Assembly: GCF_020829685.1 (NCBI RefSeq)
Contig: NZ_JAIVFR010000077.1
Span: 1 to 12,459, forward strand
DNA from: Nostoc sp. CHAB 5715
GTDB taxonomy: Bacteria > Cyanobacteriota > Cyanobacteriia > Cyanobacteriales > Nostocaceae
Length of the DNA stretch: 12,459 nucleotides
Direction: 5' to 3'
Part shown: positions 1 through 6,376 of the stretch, piece after piece
Position numbering within the stretch: the first letter of the stretch is position 1
Layout of the letters: each line of letters starts with the position of its first letter
Notes under the pieces: model-generated
The model's input: the letters and a program-made list of their open reading frames with translations, nothing else
What the model was told of the DNA's origin: nothing
Databases searched by the model: none
Position numbers and translations under genes: made by a program

Positions 1-2504
1 TGGAACATTTAGTAATGGTTGGATTTGTTCCTACTGTTGCTACTCATAAATTTGGATTTCAGGTAGGAGATTCTTCCCAAATAGAAGTACTGCTACTTTA
101 CTTTTTAGTATTTTTTGCTACTTTTACATGGGGATTAAGAACTGCCATTTTGACTGTATTTTCTGTGACAATTTTAACACTAATAGTAAGTGGTGTTGGA
201 GCTTTATTCAGTATTACAAAACCATTATTGCCCCTAGTATCAATTTTACCCATACTTGTTGCTTGGGTTGCAGTTGTGGTTATGGCAACTCATATAGCCT
301 GGATAACAAAACTAACTCAAATTGGTTTAGGGATGTTAGTAGTAGCTGCATACGGAATTGGTGCTTTAACAGCAACAGGTTTCGTTATAGGTTGGAATAA
401 CTCTTCAGGTTTGATTATCAGTAGCATCTGGCATATAACTGAGATGTTGCTGAGTATGTACATGGGTTGGCGAATTGTCACAGGAGACGAAAAATTTGCA
501 TTACTTCGCACAATTGCTATTTTTCTTGCCTCTGTAGGTGGTACAAATTTTAAAGGTAGTAACTTAATCAATGCTGATTTTACAGGAGCAATACTCAAAA
601 ATACAAACTTTAGTAAGACAAGATTGAAGTGTACTAACTTTCATTTAGCAAAAAATATTGATACAGCCAGAGTAGATAATACTATTTTATCAAACCCAGT
701 AGTTCAACATTTAGCTGTTACTAAAAAAGCTAGTAATAAATGTAAATATTATGATGGCTGTGACCTCACAGGTATTAACCTAGATCATGCTGACATGAGT
801 TATGCTGATTTAACTAAAACAAATATTAGTGAAGCTACTTTTAAAGGTGCAAACTTAGAAGGTGCAAATCTGACGAAAACTCAAGCAATCAAAACCAATT
901 TTCAGCAAGCCAATGTAACGGCAGCTTGTTTAGAAGCCTGGAATATTGACAGCACCACTCAATTAGAAGGAGTAATTTGTGACTACGTTTATCTGTTAAA
1001 TAACCAACAAGAACGTCGTCCTAGTAGTGGAAAATTTGCCCCTAGAGAATTTACTAAACTATTTCAAATAGCAATAAATACTGTTGATTTAATTTTCCGC
1101 AATGGTTTAGATTTAGAATCTTTATCTGTCGCTTTAGCAAAGGTGAAAAGAGAAAATGAAGATATCCCTTTAACAATTAAAAGTATTGAAAATAAAGGTG
1201 ATGGTATTGTCATTGTCCGTGTAGATGTACCAGAACTGACACATAAAGAGAAAATCCACGCAGAAGTTACTCGAAATTATGAATTCGCCCTGCAACAGTT
1301 AGAAGCAAGATATCAAGCTGAATTAAAAAGTAAAGAAACGGAAATTTCTCTTTATCGGCAACATCAAGCGGATTTAAAAGAATTAATTCAAATGATAGCG
1401 CCCAGTACTAAAAAATCAACGCCGGGAAAGCTAGTAATTTTAAAATTAGGTCAAGGTAATTTAAGTACAGGATTTCCGGTTACACTACAAATTAGTTTAG
1501 AAGGCGATCGCCCATATTTTGAATCTCATGGTCAATTACCTCCAGCTTCAAATCTAATTTTTTTATATAATCAATGGCAATCTGCATATCGCCAGAGCTT
1601 ACAAGGAAGTTTGCGAATCAAGTTTCCAGAAACACAAGTTACCAATATTAGTCAGCGAGAATTATTTAAAGAATGCAATAAATTGGCAGAGAATTTAAAA
1701 GCTCATATCAATTTATGGTTGAACTCAGAATTATTTCGTCCTATTAAAGAGCAATTATTAGAAAAATTAAATCCCTCAGAATCTATTCGGATACTCCTGC
1801 AAACAGAAGATAGTCAGTTACGGCGTATACCCTTGCAGGTTTGGGATTTTTTTGAACGCTATCCTCACGCTGAAATGGCTCTTTCCTTAACTACTTATGA
1901 GAGAAAAGAAAAGTCTATATCCTCAAAATATCATGTCAAAATATTGGCGATATTGGGAGATAGCACTGGCATTAATATTCAACAAGACAGAGTTTTACTT
2001 GAACAATTACCTAATGTGGAAATCAAGTTTTTAGTGGAACCAAAACGCCCAGTACTCAATGATGAACTTTGGATGCAACCTTGGGATATTTTATTTTTTG
2101 CTGGTCACAGCTTTACTCAAACTGAACAAGAAATTGGTCATTTTCACATCAACTCCTCTGATAGTTTAACTATTGCTGAGTTAAAAAATGCTTTGACGAA
2201 AGCTATTGAACGAGGTTTACACTTAGCAATTTTTAACTCCTGCGATGGTTTGGGATTAGCTACTAATTTAGCGGATTTGCATATTCCCCAAATGATTGTC
2301 ATGCGTGAACCAGTACCTGACAAAGTAGCACAGGAGTTTTTGAAGAATTTTCTCACAGAATTTTCAAGTGCTAAACCTTTATATCAATCTGTACGTGAGG
2401 CACGCTTGAAACTACAAGGTTTTGAGGATAAGTTTCCTTGTGCGAGTTGGCTACCAGTAATCTGCCAGAACCCAGCAGAAATTCCCCTCACATGGAATTT
2501 CTGA
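1..2504 (+). CDS. Membrane pentapeptide-repeat protein with C-terminal CHAT protease-like domain (5' partial)
   Basis: The frame is open to the first base of the window, so the true start probably lies upstream; the first internal ATG is at 15 and residue numbers below count from it. About five or six hydrophobic segments fill residues 24-173. Two blocks of pentapeptide repeats follow (about 175-205 and 249-305, A(D/N)LXX type). A charged, probably coiled-coil stretch lies near 415-460. The last ~190 residues look like a CHAT (caspase-like, clan CD) domain: the catalytic pair is His698 in FFAGHS and Cys743 in FNSCDG. CHAT domains are known as peptidases in separase/caspase relatives and in bacterial effector systems. 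Inference: a membrane-bound sensor or scaffold whose soluble part carries a protease. The substrate is unknown, and no partner gene is visible downstream. A hairpin 90 bp after the stop may end transcription. The domain calls rest on motifs read by eye; the CHAT call is the firmest. Confidence 0.85.
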   Translation, partial: EHLVMVGFVPTVATHKFGFQVGDSSQIEVLLLYFLVFFATFTWGLRTAILTVFSVTILTLIVSGVGALFSITKPLLPLVSILPILVAWVAVVVMATHIAWITKLTQIGLGMLVVAAYGIGALTATGFVIGWNNSSGLIISSIWHITEMLLSMYMGWRIVTGDEKFALLRTIAIFLASVGGTNFKGSNLINADFTGAILKNTNFSKTRLKCTNFHLAKNIDTARVDNTILSNPVVQHLAVTKKASNKCKYYDGCDLTGINLDHADMSYADLTKTNISEATFKGANLEGANLTKTQAIKTNFQQANVTAACLEAWNIDSTTQLEGVICDYVYLLNNQQERRPSSGKFAPREFTKLFQIAINTVDLIFRNGLDLESLSVALAKVKRENEDIPLTIKSIENKGDGIVIVRVDVPELTHKEKIHAEVTRNYEFALQQLEARYQAELKSKETEISLYRQHQADLKELIQMIAPSTKKSTPGKLVILKLGQGNLSTGFPVTLQISLEGDRPYFESHGQLPPASNLIFLYNQWQSAYRQSLQGSLRIKFPETQVTNISQRELFKECNKLAENLKAHINLWLNSELFRPIKEQLLEKLNPSESIRILLQTEDSQLRRIPLQVWDFFERYPHAEMALSLTTYERKEKSISSKYHVKILAILGDSTGINIQQDRVLLEQLPNVEIKFLVEPKRPVLNDELWMQPWDILFFAGHSFTQTEQEIGHFHINSSDSLTIAELKNALTKAIERGLHLAIFNSCDGLGLATNLADLHIPQMIVMREPVPDKVAQEFLKNFLTEFSSAKPLYQSVREARLKLQGFEDKFPCASWLPVICQNPAEIPLTWNF

Positions 2505-2594
2505 GCGTGATTGCAATTTTGCAGCCAATACCGAGCAAGAACGATAGAAAGCATTGGCTCCCAAAACCCTTATCATTGCTTATTTGCGTCAATT

Positions 2595-2629
2595 AAAGTA
2601 AGAAATTAAATCCTAGAGTTTCTTACTTT
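2595..2629. terminator. Hairpin downstream of the CHAT gene, possible terminator
   Basis: A perfect 11-bp inverted repeat, AAAGTAAGAAA (2595-2605) and TTTCTTACTTT (2619-2629), encloses a 13-nt loop. On the plus strand it is followed by TTTT-GGG-TTTTT. The stem is AT-rich, so its strength as an intrinsic terminator is uncertain. It also coincides with the point where the minus-strand recombinase remnant loses homology. Confidence 0.45.
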
Positions 2630-2636
2630 TGGGTTT

Positions 2637-3242
2637 TTGAATGTGCCGTAGGGGTATCCCTGCATCATATCACGTCCGGTTAAACACAAGTCAATTGCGA
2701 ACGGAGTGAAGCAATCGCTCCAGACGTTGTGATTGCTTCGTTTCACTTCGTTCCACTCGCTTTTGACATATCACAAGTAATTTATCGGACATGATATCAC
2801 TCATAGCCGTTAAGCAGGTTCGGCGGAAAGAATGGGTACTCATGCCCCGTTCCTCTAACCCTACCCTTTGCAGGGCTTCTCTCATCAGCCGGTCGGCACT
2901 GGCTTGGTGGATGTGGTTCAGTCCGTGCCTGCCAGGGAAGAGATGCGGATTCTTGCCCCTGGTTTTGATAAGTGGGGCGTAGGCTTCAAGGTAGTCTTTC
3001 AGGATGGGGTGAATTTGAATCTCCCGCGTGTCGCGTCCGCCTTTGGTGTTATAACTGCGAATAATCAACTTAGGCCGAACGCCTCTAGGCGTGATCACAT
3101 CGCGCTTGAGCAGGGTACAGGCTTCGTTGATTCTGGCTCCGGCATAGAGGCAGACACCGAACAGAGCGCGATCGCGTGGGTTGACAAAACCCTCACCAAA
3201 GGGGGTAAATGATGAAGCAGCAGCATTTGCAGACGTAATCTT
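2637..3242 (-). pseudogene. Tyrosine recombinase/integrase remnant, split by a MITE-like element
   Basis: Read on the minus strand, codons from 3242 down to 2796 give the core of a tyrosine site-specific recombinase. It shows the first catalytic Arg context (GARINEA), a conserved Lys region (NTKGGRDTREI) and the H-x-x-R box in THSFRR. There is an in-frame stop at 3243-3245 and no good ATG; a GTG at 3098 is only the first conventional start and lies inside the domain. At AMSD the reading frame enters an inserted element, acquires a foreign tail and stops near 2691. The native continuation, DAGIPLRHIQ, is found in codons 2666-2637 on the far side of the element, and then homology is lost again. 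The second catalytic His and the nucleophilic Tyr are therefore absent. It is non-functional and most likely a relic of a mobile or phage-like integrase. Confidence 0.8.
2667..2795. mobile_element. MITE-like element inserted in the recombinase gene
   Basis: The ends are near-perfect inverted repeats: ATATCACGTCCGGTTAAA at 2667-2684, and on the opposite strand ATATCATGTCCGATAAA from 2797 inward. They differ by two substitutions and one gap. Inside lies a second inverted pair around GAACGGAGTGAAGCAATC (2699-2716) and GATTGCTTCGTTTCACTTCG (2731-2750). The flanks carry a 3-4 bp direct repeat (ATC or ATCA at 2664 and 2796). Removing the element plus one repeat restores the recombinase reading ...AMSD-AGIPLRHIQ. 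No transposase is encoded, so it would have been moved in trans. Confidence 0.75.
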
Positions 3243-3319
3243 TTATGGCGTGCGGGAGCTACCTTCTAGTGATTCATTCAAAGAGCGCAAATCAAGCTGC
3301 TTAATCATTCACATTCAAA

Positions 3320-3337
3320 AAATAATTAACATTATTT
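3320..3337. repeat. Inverted repeat abutting the dehydrogenase start codon
   Basis: A perfect 7-bp inverted repeat, AAATAAT-TAAC-ATTATTT, ends exactly one base before the ATG at 3338. No Shine-Dalgarno sequence is present there. It could be an operator half-site pair or a leader hairpin, but it is short and AT-rich and could arise by chance. Confidence 0.3.
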
Positions 3338-4093
3338 ATGAAACTACAAAACAAAGTAGCCGTAATCACTGGAGGCAGCAGCGGTATGGGTTTTGCCACC
3401 GCCAAACTTTTTTTGGCAGAGGGTGCGCGGGTTGCAATTACGGGACGACGAGAAGATGCACTACACGAAGCTGCCCAGAAACTAGGTTATGCAGAACAGC
3501 TTCTCACTGTTTCCGCCGATGCATCTAAAGTTGACGATCTTGATCGACTTTATCAACAGGTCGAAGAACGATTTGGTAAGCTTGACATCTTATTTGCCAA
3601 TGCTGGGGTTGGAGATTCGACGGGTATTGAAGATGTTACCGAGGAGAAGTTTGATTTTATTGTTAACGTGAACTTTAAAGGAGTCTTTTTTACCGTTCAG
3701 CGCGCATTGTCGCACTTCAATGATGGAGGTGCGATCGTTCTGAATGCTTCTCTGACTGCTTATCAAGGTCTGCCAAATTTAACGGTATATGCGGCGACGA
3801 AAGCTGCGGTTAGTTCTCTGGCTCGTTCTATGTCGGCTGTACTACTAAAGCGTCGCATTCGTGTCAACTCTGTGAGTCCAGGGGTGATTGAAACTGCCAT
3901 GCTTAACGAAGTAGTAAAAGACGCTGACTTGCAAGAATCCCTTCGCCAGCAAATTCCTGTACAAAGGTTTGGCAATGCTGATGAAGTGGCCAAAGCTGTG
4001 CTATTTTTAGCAAGCGATGACGCTTCTTACATTGTTGGTGAAGATTTGCTGGTCGATGGAGGACGCATTCGACTTGGACTTTGGCAGCAATAA
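3338..4093 (+). CDS. Classical short-chain dehydrogenase/reductase (SDR)
   Basis: This 251-residue protein has the usual length and layout of a classical SDR: an N-terminal Rossmann fold with the glycine motif TGGSSGMG (11-18), NAG (88-90), the catalytic Ser138, the Tyr151-x-x-x-Lys155 pair in YAATK, and RVNSVSPG (175-182). Arginines after the second beta strand (TGRR, 36-39) suggest NADP(H) rather than NAD(H). The C-terminus carries a conserved VDGG. The substrate cannot be read from the sequence; relatives reduce 3-oxoacyl groups, sugars or ketones. The ATG at 3338 is the first in frame and fits the family N-terminus MKLQNKVAVITGG. The gene stands alone between a dead recombinase and a toxin-antitoxin locus. 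Its stop is 12 bp before the earliest plausible start of the downstream toxin. Confidence 0.93.
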   Translation: MKLQNKVAVITGGSSGMGFATAKLFLAEGARVAITGRREDALHEAAQKLGYAEQLLTVSADASKVDDLDRLYQQVEERFGKLDILFANAGVGDSTGIEDVTEEKFDFIVNVNFKGVFFTVQRALSHFNDGGAIVLNASLTAYQGLPNLTVYAATKAAVSSLARSMSAVLLKRRIRVNSVSPGVIETAMLNEVVKDADLQESLRQQIPVQRFGNADEVAKAVLFLASDDASYIVGEDLLVDGGRIRLGLWQQ

Positions 4094-4104
4094 AAGCGAT
4101 AGTT

Positions 4105-4458
4105 TTGAGTAATTTCAAAAATCAAATACGATTCCTATATAAACAAAACTTGCGCGATCTTTCTAAGAGGTTTCGCCATATTCGCTCTGATGTTCAACCG
4201 ATTACCCTGCAATTACAGCAAGGAAATATTGTTGGCGATCGCATTGCGGGCATTGGTGAAGACTATATTGTTTACAAGGTAAGAGTTCGCAACAGTAGTA
4301 TCCAAAAAGGTAAGAGTGCTGGATACCGATTGATTTATCAAGTTGAATCACCTACAAGTATTTTGCTACTAACGATTTATTCCAAATCTGACCGAGAAGA
4401 TATTGGTGCAAATGAAATCCAAGATATTGTGGCTGATTTTTCTAGTGAGTCAGGTTAA
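4105..4458 (+). CDS. RelE/ParE-family toxin, upstream copy
   Basis: The product resembles cyanobacterial RelE-type toxins (RNase or ribosome-dependent mRNA interferase fold). Conserved segments include RHIRSDVQP, GDRIAGIGEDYIVYKVR, KSAGYRLIYQVE and ILLLTIYSKSDREDI, and the C-terminus is complete. The N-terminus is unusual. No ATG exists; the frame opens with TTG at 4081 or TTG at 4105, neither with a ribosome site, and the segment IRFLYKQNLRDLSKRF looks a couple of residues short of the expected I-x-F-x-D-x-F-K pattern. The start given is therefore tentative, and the gene may be a 5'-damaged copy. It precedes the antitoxin gene by 81 bp, the reverse of the normal relNE order. From 4171 on it is nearly identical to the downstream copy at 4862. 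It may be functional or decayed. Confidence 0.65.
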   Translation: MSNFKNQIRFLYKQNLRDLSKRFRHIRSDVQPITLQLQQGNIVGDRIAGIGEDYIVYKVRVRNSSIQKGKSAGYRLIYQVESPTSILLLTIYSKSDREDIGANEIQDIVADFSSESG

Positions 4459-4461
4459 AAC
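4171..4461 (+). repeat. Direct repeat, copy 1 (toxin gene body)
   Basis: These 291 bp match 4862-5152 with ten substitutions and no gaps counted by eye (about 97% identical), offset by 691 bp. The repeat starts at the codons for FR(H/N)IRSDVQP and ends just past the toxin stop at the shared AAAAC. Beyond both ends the sequences diverge completely. Confidence 0.9.
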
Positions 4462-4525
4462 GCGATCTAAACTTCAGTTTCCTGATTCTGCTGGAATTTG
4501 AGCGTGTTAGTATCTCGTACAAAAT

Positions 4526-4532
4526 GAGGTGG
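4526..4532 (+). promoter_or_regulatory. Ribosome binding site of the RelN-type antitoxin
   Basis: GAGGTGG lies 7 nt before the ATG at 4540 and is the clearest Shine-Dalgarno sequence of this locus. It marks the antitoxin as the translated lead gene of its unit. A weak promoter-like pair, TTGAGC (4498) and TACAAA (4518) with a short 14-bp spacer, lies just upstream. Confidence 0.6.
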
Positions 4533-4539
4533 ACAACAA

Positions 4540-4797
4540 ATGAAAGCGATCAAAGTTACCGGCAGGATTGACTCTCAGGGAAACCTAGTTTTAGATGAGC
4601 CGATTCAGGGAACCACTTATCTTGATCAGGTTCGGGTAATTGTGTTGGTTCCAGAACAGGTAGAAGCAGAAGAGGTTGACGTTGACGATACACCCGTTGA
4701 GGAGATTAAAGCTAGCTTGAGAAGAGCCTTGCAGCAAGCAAAAGCTGGTCAAACTAGACCAATTAGTGAGCTATGGGACAGGATTGATGCAGAGTGA
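4540..4797 (+). CDS. relN: RelN-family type II antitoxin
   Basis: This 85-residue protein has an N-terminal beta-rich, AbrB-like segment (MKAIKVTGRIDSQGNLVLDE) typical of DNA-binding antitoxins. An acidic linker (EAEEVDVDD, 57-65) follows, then a helical C-terminal toxin-binding tail ending TRPISELWDRIDAE. It resembles the RelN antitoxins known from Synechocystis Ssr1114/Slr0664. The antitoxin would bind and neutralise the RelE toxin and, with it, repress its own promoter. The 3' end overlaps the downstream toxin ATG (4787) by 11 bp, the usual sign of translational coupling. The linked downstream toxin is broken by stop codons, so the intact partner, if any, is the upstream copy at 4105. The family call comes from pattern recognition. 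Confidence 0.8.
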   Translation: MKAIKVTGRIDSQGNLVLDEPIQGTTYLDQVRVIVLVPEQVEAEEVDVDDTPVEEIKASLRRALQQAKAGQTRPISELWDRIDAE

Positions 4798-5149
4798 TGA
4801 CGCGATTTCAATTCGATTTTCCGATGAGTTTGAGGAGGAACTTTATAGATTCTCAAAGAGATTTCGCAATATTCGCTCTGATGTTCAACCGATTACCCTG
4901 CAATTACAGCAAGGAAATATTGTCGGCGATCGCATTGCGGGCATTGGTGAAGAGTATATTGTTTACAAGGTAAGAGTTCGCAACAGTAGTATCCAAAAAT
5001 ATAAGAGTGCTGGATACCGATTAATTTATTAAGTTGAATCACCTTGAAATATTTTGCTACTAACGATTTATTCCAAATCTGACCGAGAAGATATTGGTGC
5101 AAATGAAATCCAAGATATTGTGGCTGATTTTTCTAGTGAGTCAGGTTAA
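4787..5149 (+). pseudogene. RelE-family toxin, downstream copy, interrupted by stop codons
   Basis: The ATG at 4787 overlaps the end of the antitoxin gene and starts a normal RelE-type N-terminus (ISIRFSDEFEEEL). Translation runs 81 residues to YRLIY and ends at TAA (5030-5032). The upstream copy has CAA (Gln) there. A second in-frame stop, TGA at 5048-5050, replaces ACA, and the sequence after it still encodes the rest of the toxin up to the equivalent stop at 5147-5149. The lost 39 residues include the last beta strands and the conserved IYSKSDRED motif, so the product is probably inactive. It could still be translated as a short protein that binds the antitoxin; this is speculation. Confidence 0.8.
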
Positions 5150-5152
5150 AAC
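4862..5152 (+). repeat. Direct repeat, copy 2 (toxin gene body)
   Basis: This is the partner of 4171-4461. Of the ten differences, the CAA to TAA change and the ACA to TGA replacement make stop codons; the others include CAT/AAT, GAC/GAG and GGT/TAT. Confidence 0.9.
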
Positions 5153-5296
5153 TGCTAAGAGATTTTTCCTTGCAATGTTGAGAGATGCAGACGCAGAAGT
5201 GCTTGCCAATAGACATCGCTATATTACTACTGACAACGCTGGGTAAGTCCTATGATTAGCACAAGCGTCACTTCTAAATATCTGGGAATGTGAGGA

Positions 5297-5899
5297 ATGT
5301 CAATTTTTGTTAAGCGCAAAATCCGCGATCGCAAAAATCGCCCGCCAAAGAGCGATCGCTTTTCACTACAGCAAAGCGCCGAACGCCAATTCAAACGCCA
5401 ATTTTTCGGTTTACTTCTGGTAATTGTAACCTGGAGTCTAGCTATGGGTTGGCTTCTAGCCTTGGCAACTAATGCCCAAAGTGCTACTCCTACCGCCGAA
5501 ATTGGCACTGTTGACGTAGTGCCTGCACAGTATCAATTAGGACAAGAACTGTATTTGGAAAACTGCTCCACATGCCACATCGGCTTACCACCAGCCGTTT
5601 TACCCACCCAAACTTGGAAAAATCTCCTGCAAGACTCGCAGCACTACGGCGCACAACTAAAGCCTTTAGTCGATCCGCCACGCATCTTGGTGTGGAAATA
5701 TCTTTCGACTTTCTCCCGTGTCCAGCTAGACGACGAAGAAACACCATATCGCCTTAATGACTCACGTTATTTCAAAGCTTTGCATCCAGGAGTTAAGTTA
5801 CCACGTCCCGTCCAGCTTGGCAGCTGTGTCAACTGTCATCAAGGCGCTAGTGATTACAATTTCCGCCACCTGACAGCAGAATGGAAGAACTCGAATTAA
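5297..5899 (+). CDS. Diheme c-type cytochrome, membrane-anchored or exported
   Basis: This 200-residue protein has a basic N-terminus rich in Lys/Arg (1-35), one hydrophobic segment (about 37-58) and a small-residue stretch NAQSA that could be a signal peptidase site or the edge of a membrane anchor. Two covalent haem sites follow: CSTCH (90-94) and CVNCH (177-181). Spacing and flanking sequence match the DHC family of diheme cytochromes c. It should act on the lumenal or periplasmic side as an electron carrier; donor and acceptor are unknown and no redox partner lies nearby. The ATG at 5297 is the first in the frame, which has a TGA two codons earlier; the only ribosome-site candidate, GAGGA at 5292-5296, touches the ATG and would be too close. 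A G-rich repeat begins directly after the stop. Confidence 0.85.
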   Translation: MSIFVKRKIRDRKNRPPKSDRFSLQQSAERQFKRQFFGLLLVIVTWSLAMGWLLALATNAQSATPTAEIGTVDVVPAQYQLGQELYLENCSTCHIGLPPAVLPTQTWKNLLQDSQHYGAQLKPLVDPPRILVWKYLSTFSRVQLDDEETPYRLNDSRYFKALHPGVKLPRPVQLGSCVNCHQGASDYNFRHLTAEWKNSN

Positions 5900-6010
5900 G
5901 ATGAGGGGGATGAGGGGGATGAGGGGGGTGAGGGGGATGAGGAAGAATAATCGTTTGTTTGCTCCCTCATCTCCCCCTACTCCCCCTGCTCCCCCATCTC
6001 TGGCCCCATC
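5900..6010. repeat. G-rich tandem repeat facing a C-rich arm; G-quadruplex motif
   Basis: From the base after the cytochrome stop, about four copies of the 9-mer GATGAGGGG run to 5942. They give G-runs of 5, 5, 6 and 5 at 5905, 5914, 5923 and 5932, with spacers of 4, 4 and 3 nt, a textbook four-tract quadruplex pattern. A C-rich arm (5962-6010) with CTCCCCCT-like units follows after a 19-nt A/T-rich gap. The RNA can thus form either a long imperfect hairpin or a quadruplex. The position suits a 3' end structure for the cytochrome mRNA. Confidence 0.8.
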
Positions 6011-6065
6011 TGAGGGCAAAATGATACTATGAAGAAAGACTAAATAATAAGATAAGAGTTAAAAC

Positions 6066-6097
6066 CAATCATTTAGTAAACTGATTGTCTAGTTTTT
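6066..6097 (+). terminator. Possible intrinsic terminator after the cytochrome gene
   Basis: CAATCA (6066-6071) pairs with TGATTG (6082-6087), extended inward by TTT/AAA with one bulged base, and a T-run follows at 6093-6097. The stem is AT-rich, and it lies 167 bp after the cytochrome stop, beyond the G-rich repeat. Confidence 0.4.
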
Positions 6098-6167
6098 CTC
6101 CTGTTTTTGAGTTAATTCTCATTTGACACCCATCCACAACCAAGAAGGTTGGGTTGGGTTAAATGTT

Positions 6168-6173
6168 TATAAT
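6168..6173 (+). promoter_or_regulatory. Candidate -10 box for secA
   Basis: A perfect TATAAT lies about 200 bp before the secA ATG, in an AT-rich stretch. No good -35 is found at 16-18 bp (a TTGACA at 6123 is too far away). If used, the secA leader would contain the heptamer inverted repeat. A second TATAAT at 6366 is discussed under findings. Confidence 0.25.
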
Positions 6174-6189
6174 CAATGCAAAACTTTAA

Positions 6190-6335
6190 CAGTGAACAGT
6201 GAACAGTAAACAGTTATCAGTGATCTATTTGTCCCTGGGTCTAAGTCCCCCACAAACGAAGGTGGAATGCTTTGGTGGCGGGTCTAAATCCCCCTCCAAC
6301 GCCCCATGTAACTGATAACTGGTAACTGATAACTG
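6190..6335. repeat. Inverted arrays of a CAGTNAN heptamer flanking a duplicated 15-mer
   Basis: Five tandem heptamers of the form CAGTNAN occupy 6190-6224. Their reverse complement occurs four times as two perfect 14-bp units GTAACTGATAACTG at 6308-6321 and 6322-6335. Between them the 15-mer GGGTCTAAGTCCCCC (6237-6251) recurs with one change at 6280-6294. Heptanucleotide tandem repeats (STRR class) are characteristic of heterocystous cyanobacteria. The opposed arrays could fold the spacer into a large stem-loop upstream of secA. Confidence 0.8.
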
Positions 6336-6376
6336 CTTTAATCCCCATCCCCCTTGATTCAGTTCTATAATCTGCC

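Larger units (their letters stand above)
5900..6376. other. Gene-free region between cytochrome gene and secA
   Basis: No convincing coding sequence is present in these 477 bp. The region holds, in order, the G-rich/C-rich inverted repeat, an AT-rich hairpin with a T-run (6066-6097), a possible -10 box (6168), the heptamer arrays with a duplicated 15-mer between them (6190-6335), and a TATAAT just before the secA start. Confidence 0.8.

Noticed and set aside
2548..2601. Short frame tail ALAPKTLIIAYLRQLK before the hairpin at 2595
   Set aside because: An in-frame stop lies immediately upstream and no family is recognised; it could be a gene remnant but cannot be supported.
2791..3528. Overlapping plus-strand frames across the recombinase remnant and SDR start
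   Set aside because: They show no family resemblance, while the minus strand carries clear recombinase motifs and the SDR frame is unambiguous; these are shadow frames.
4081..4104. TTG at 4081 as the start of the upstream toxin
   Set aside because: It overlaps the end of the SDR gene and adds residues (AAIKAIV) without family resemblance; the TTG at 4105 is only slightly better, so the start remains open.
5175..5246. Short plus-strand frame of 23 residues (MLRDADAEVLANRHRY...) after the second toxin copy
   Set aside because: The composition looks protein-like, but there is no ribosome site or recognisable family, and it is too short to support as a gene.
6123..6128. TTGACA as a -35 box for secA
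   Set aside because: The nearest TATAAT (6168) is 39 bp away, far outside the usual 16-18 bp, and no -10 lies at the proper distance.
6190..6335. Heptamer arrays considered as a CRISPR array
   Set aside because: The units are 7 bp with no unique spacers between them, and no cas genes are present; they fit short tandem repeats instead.
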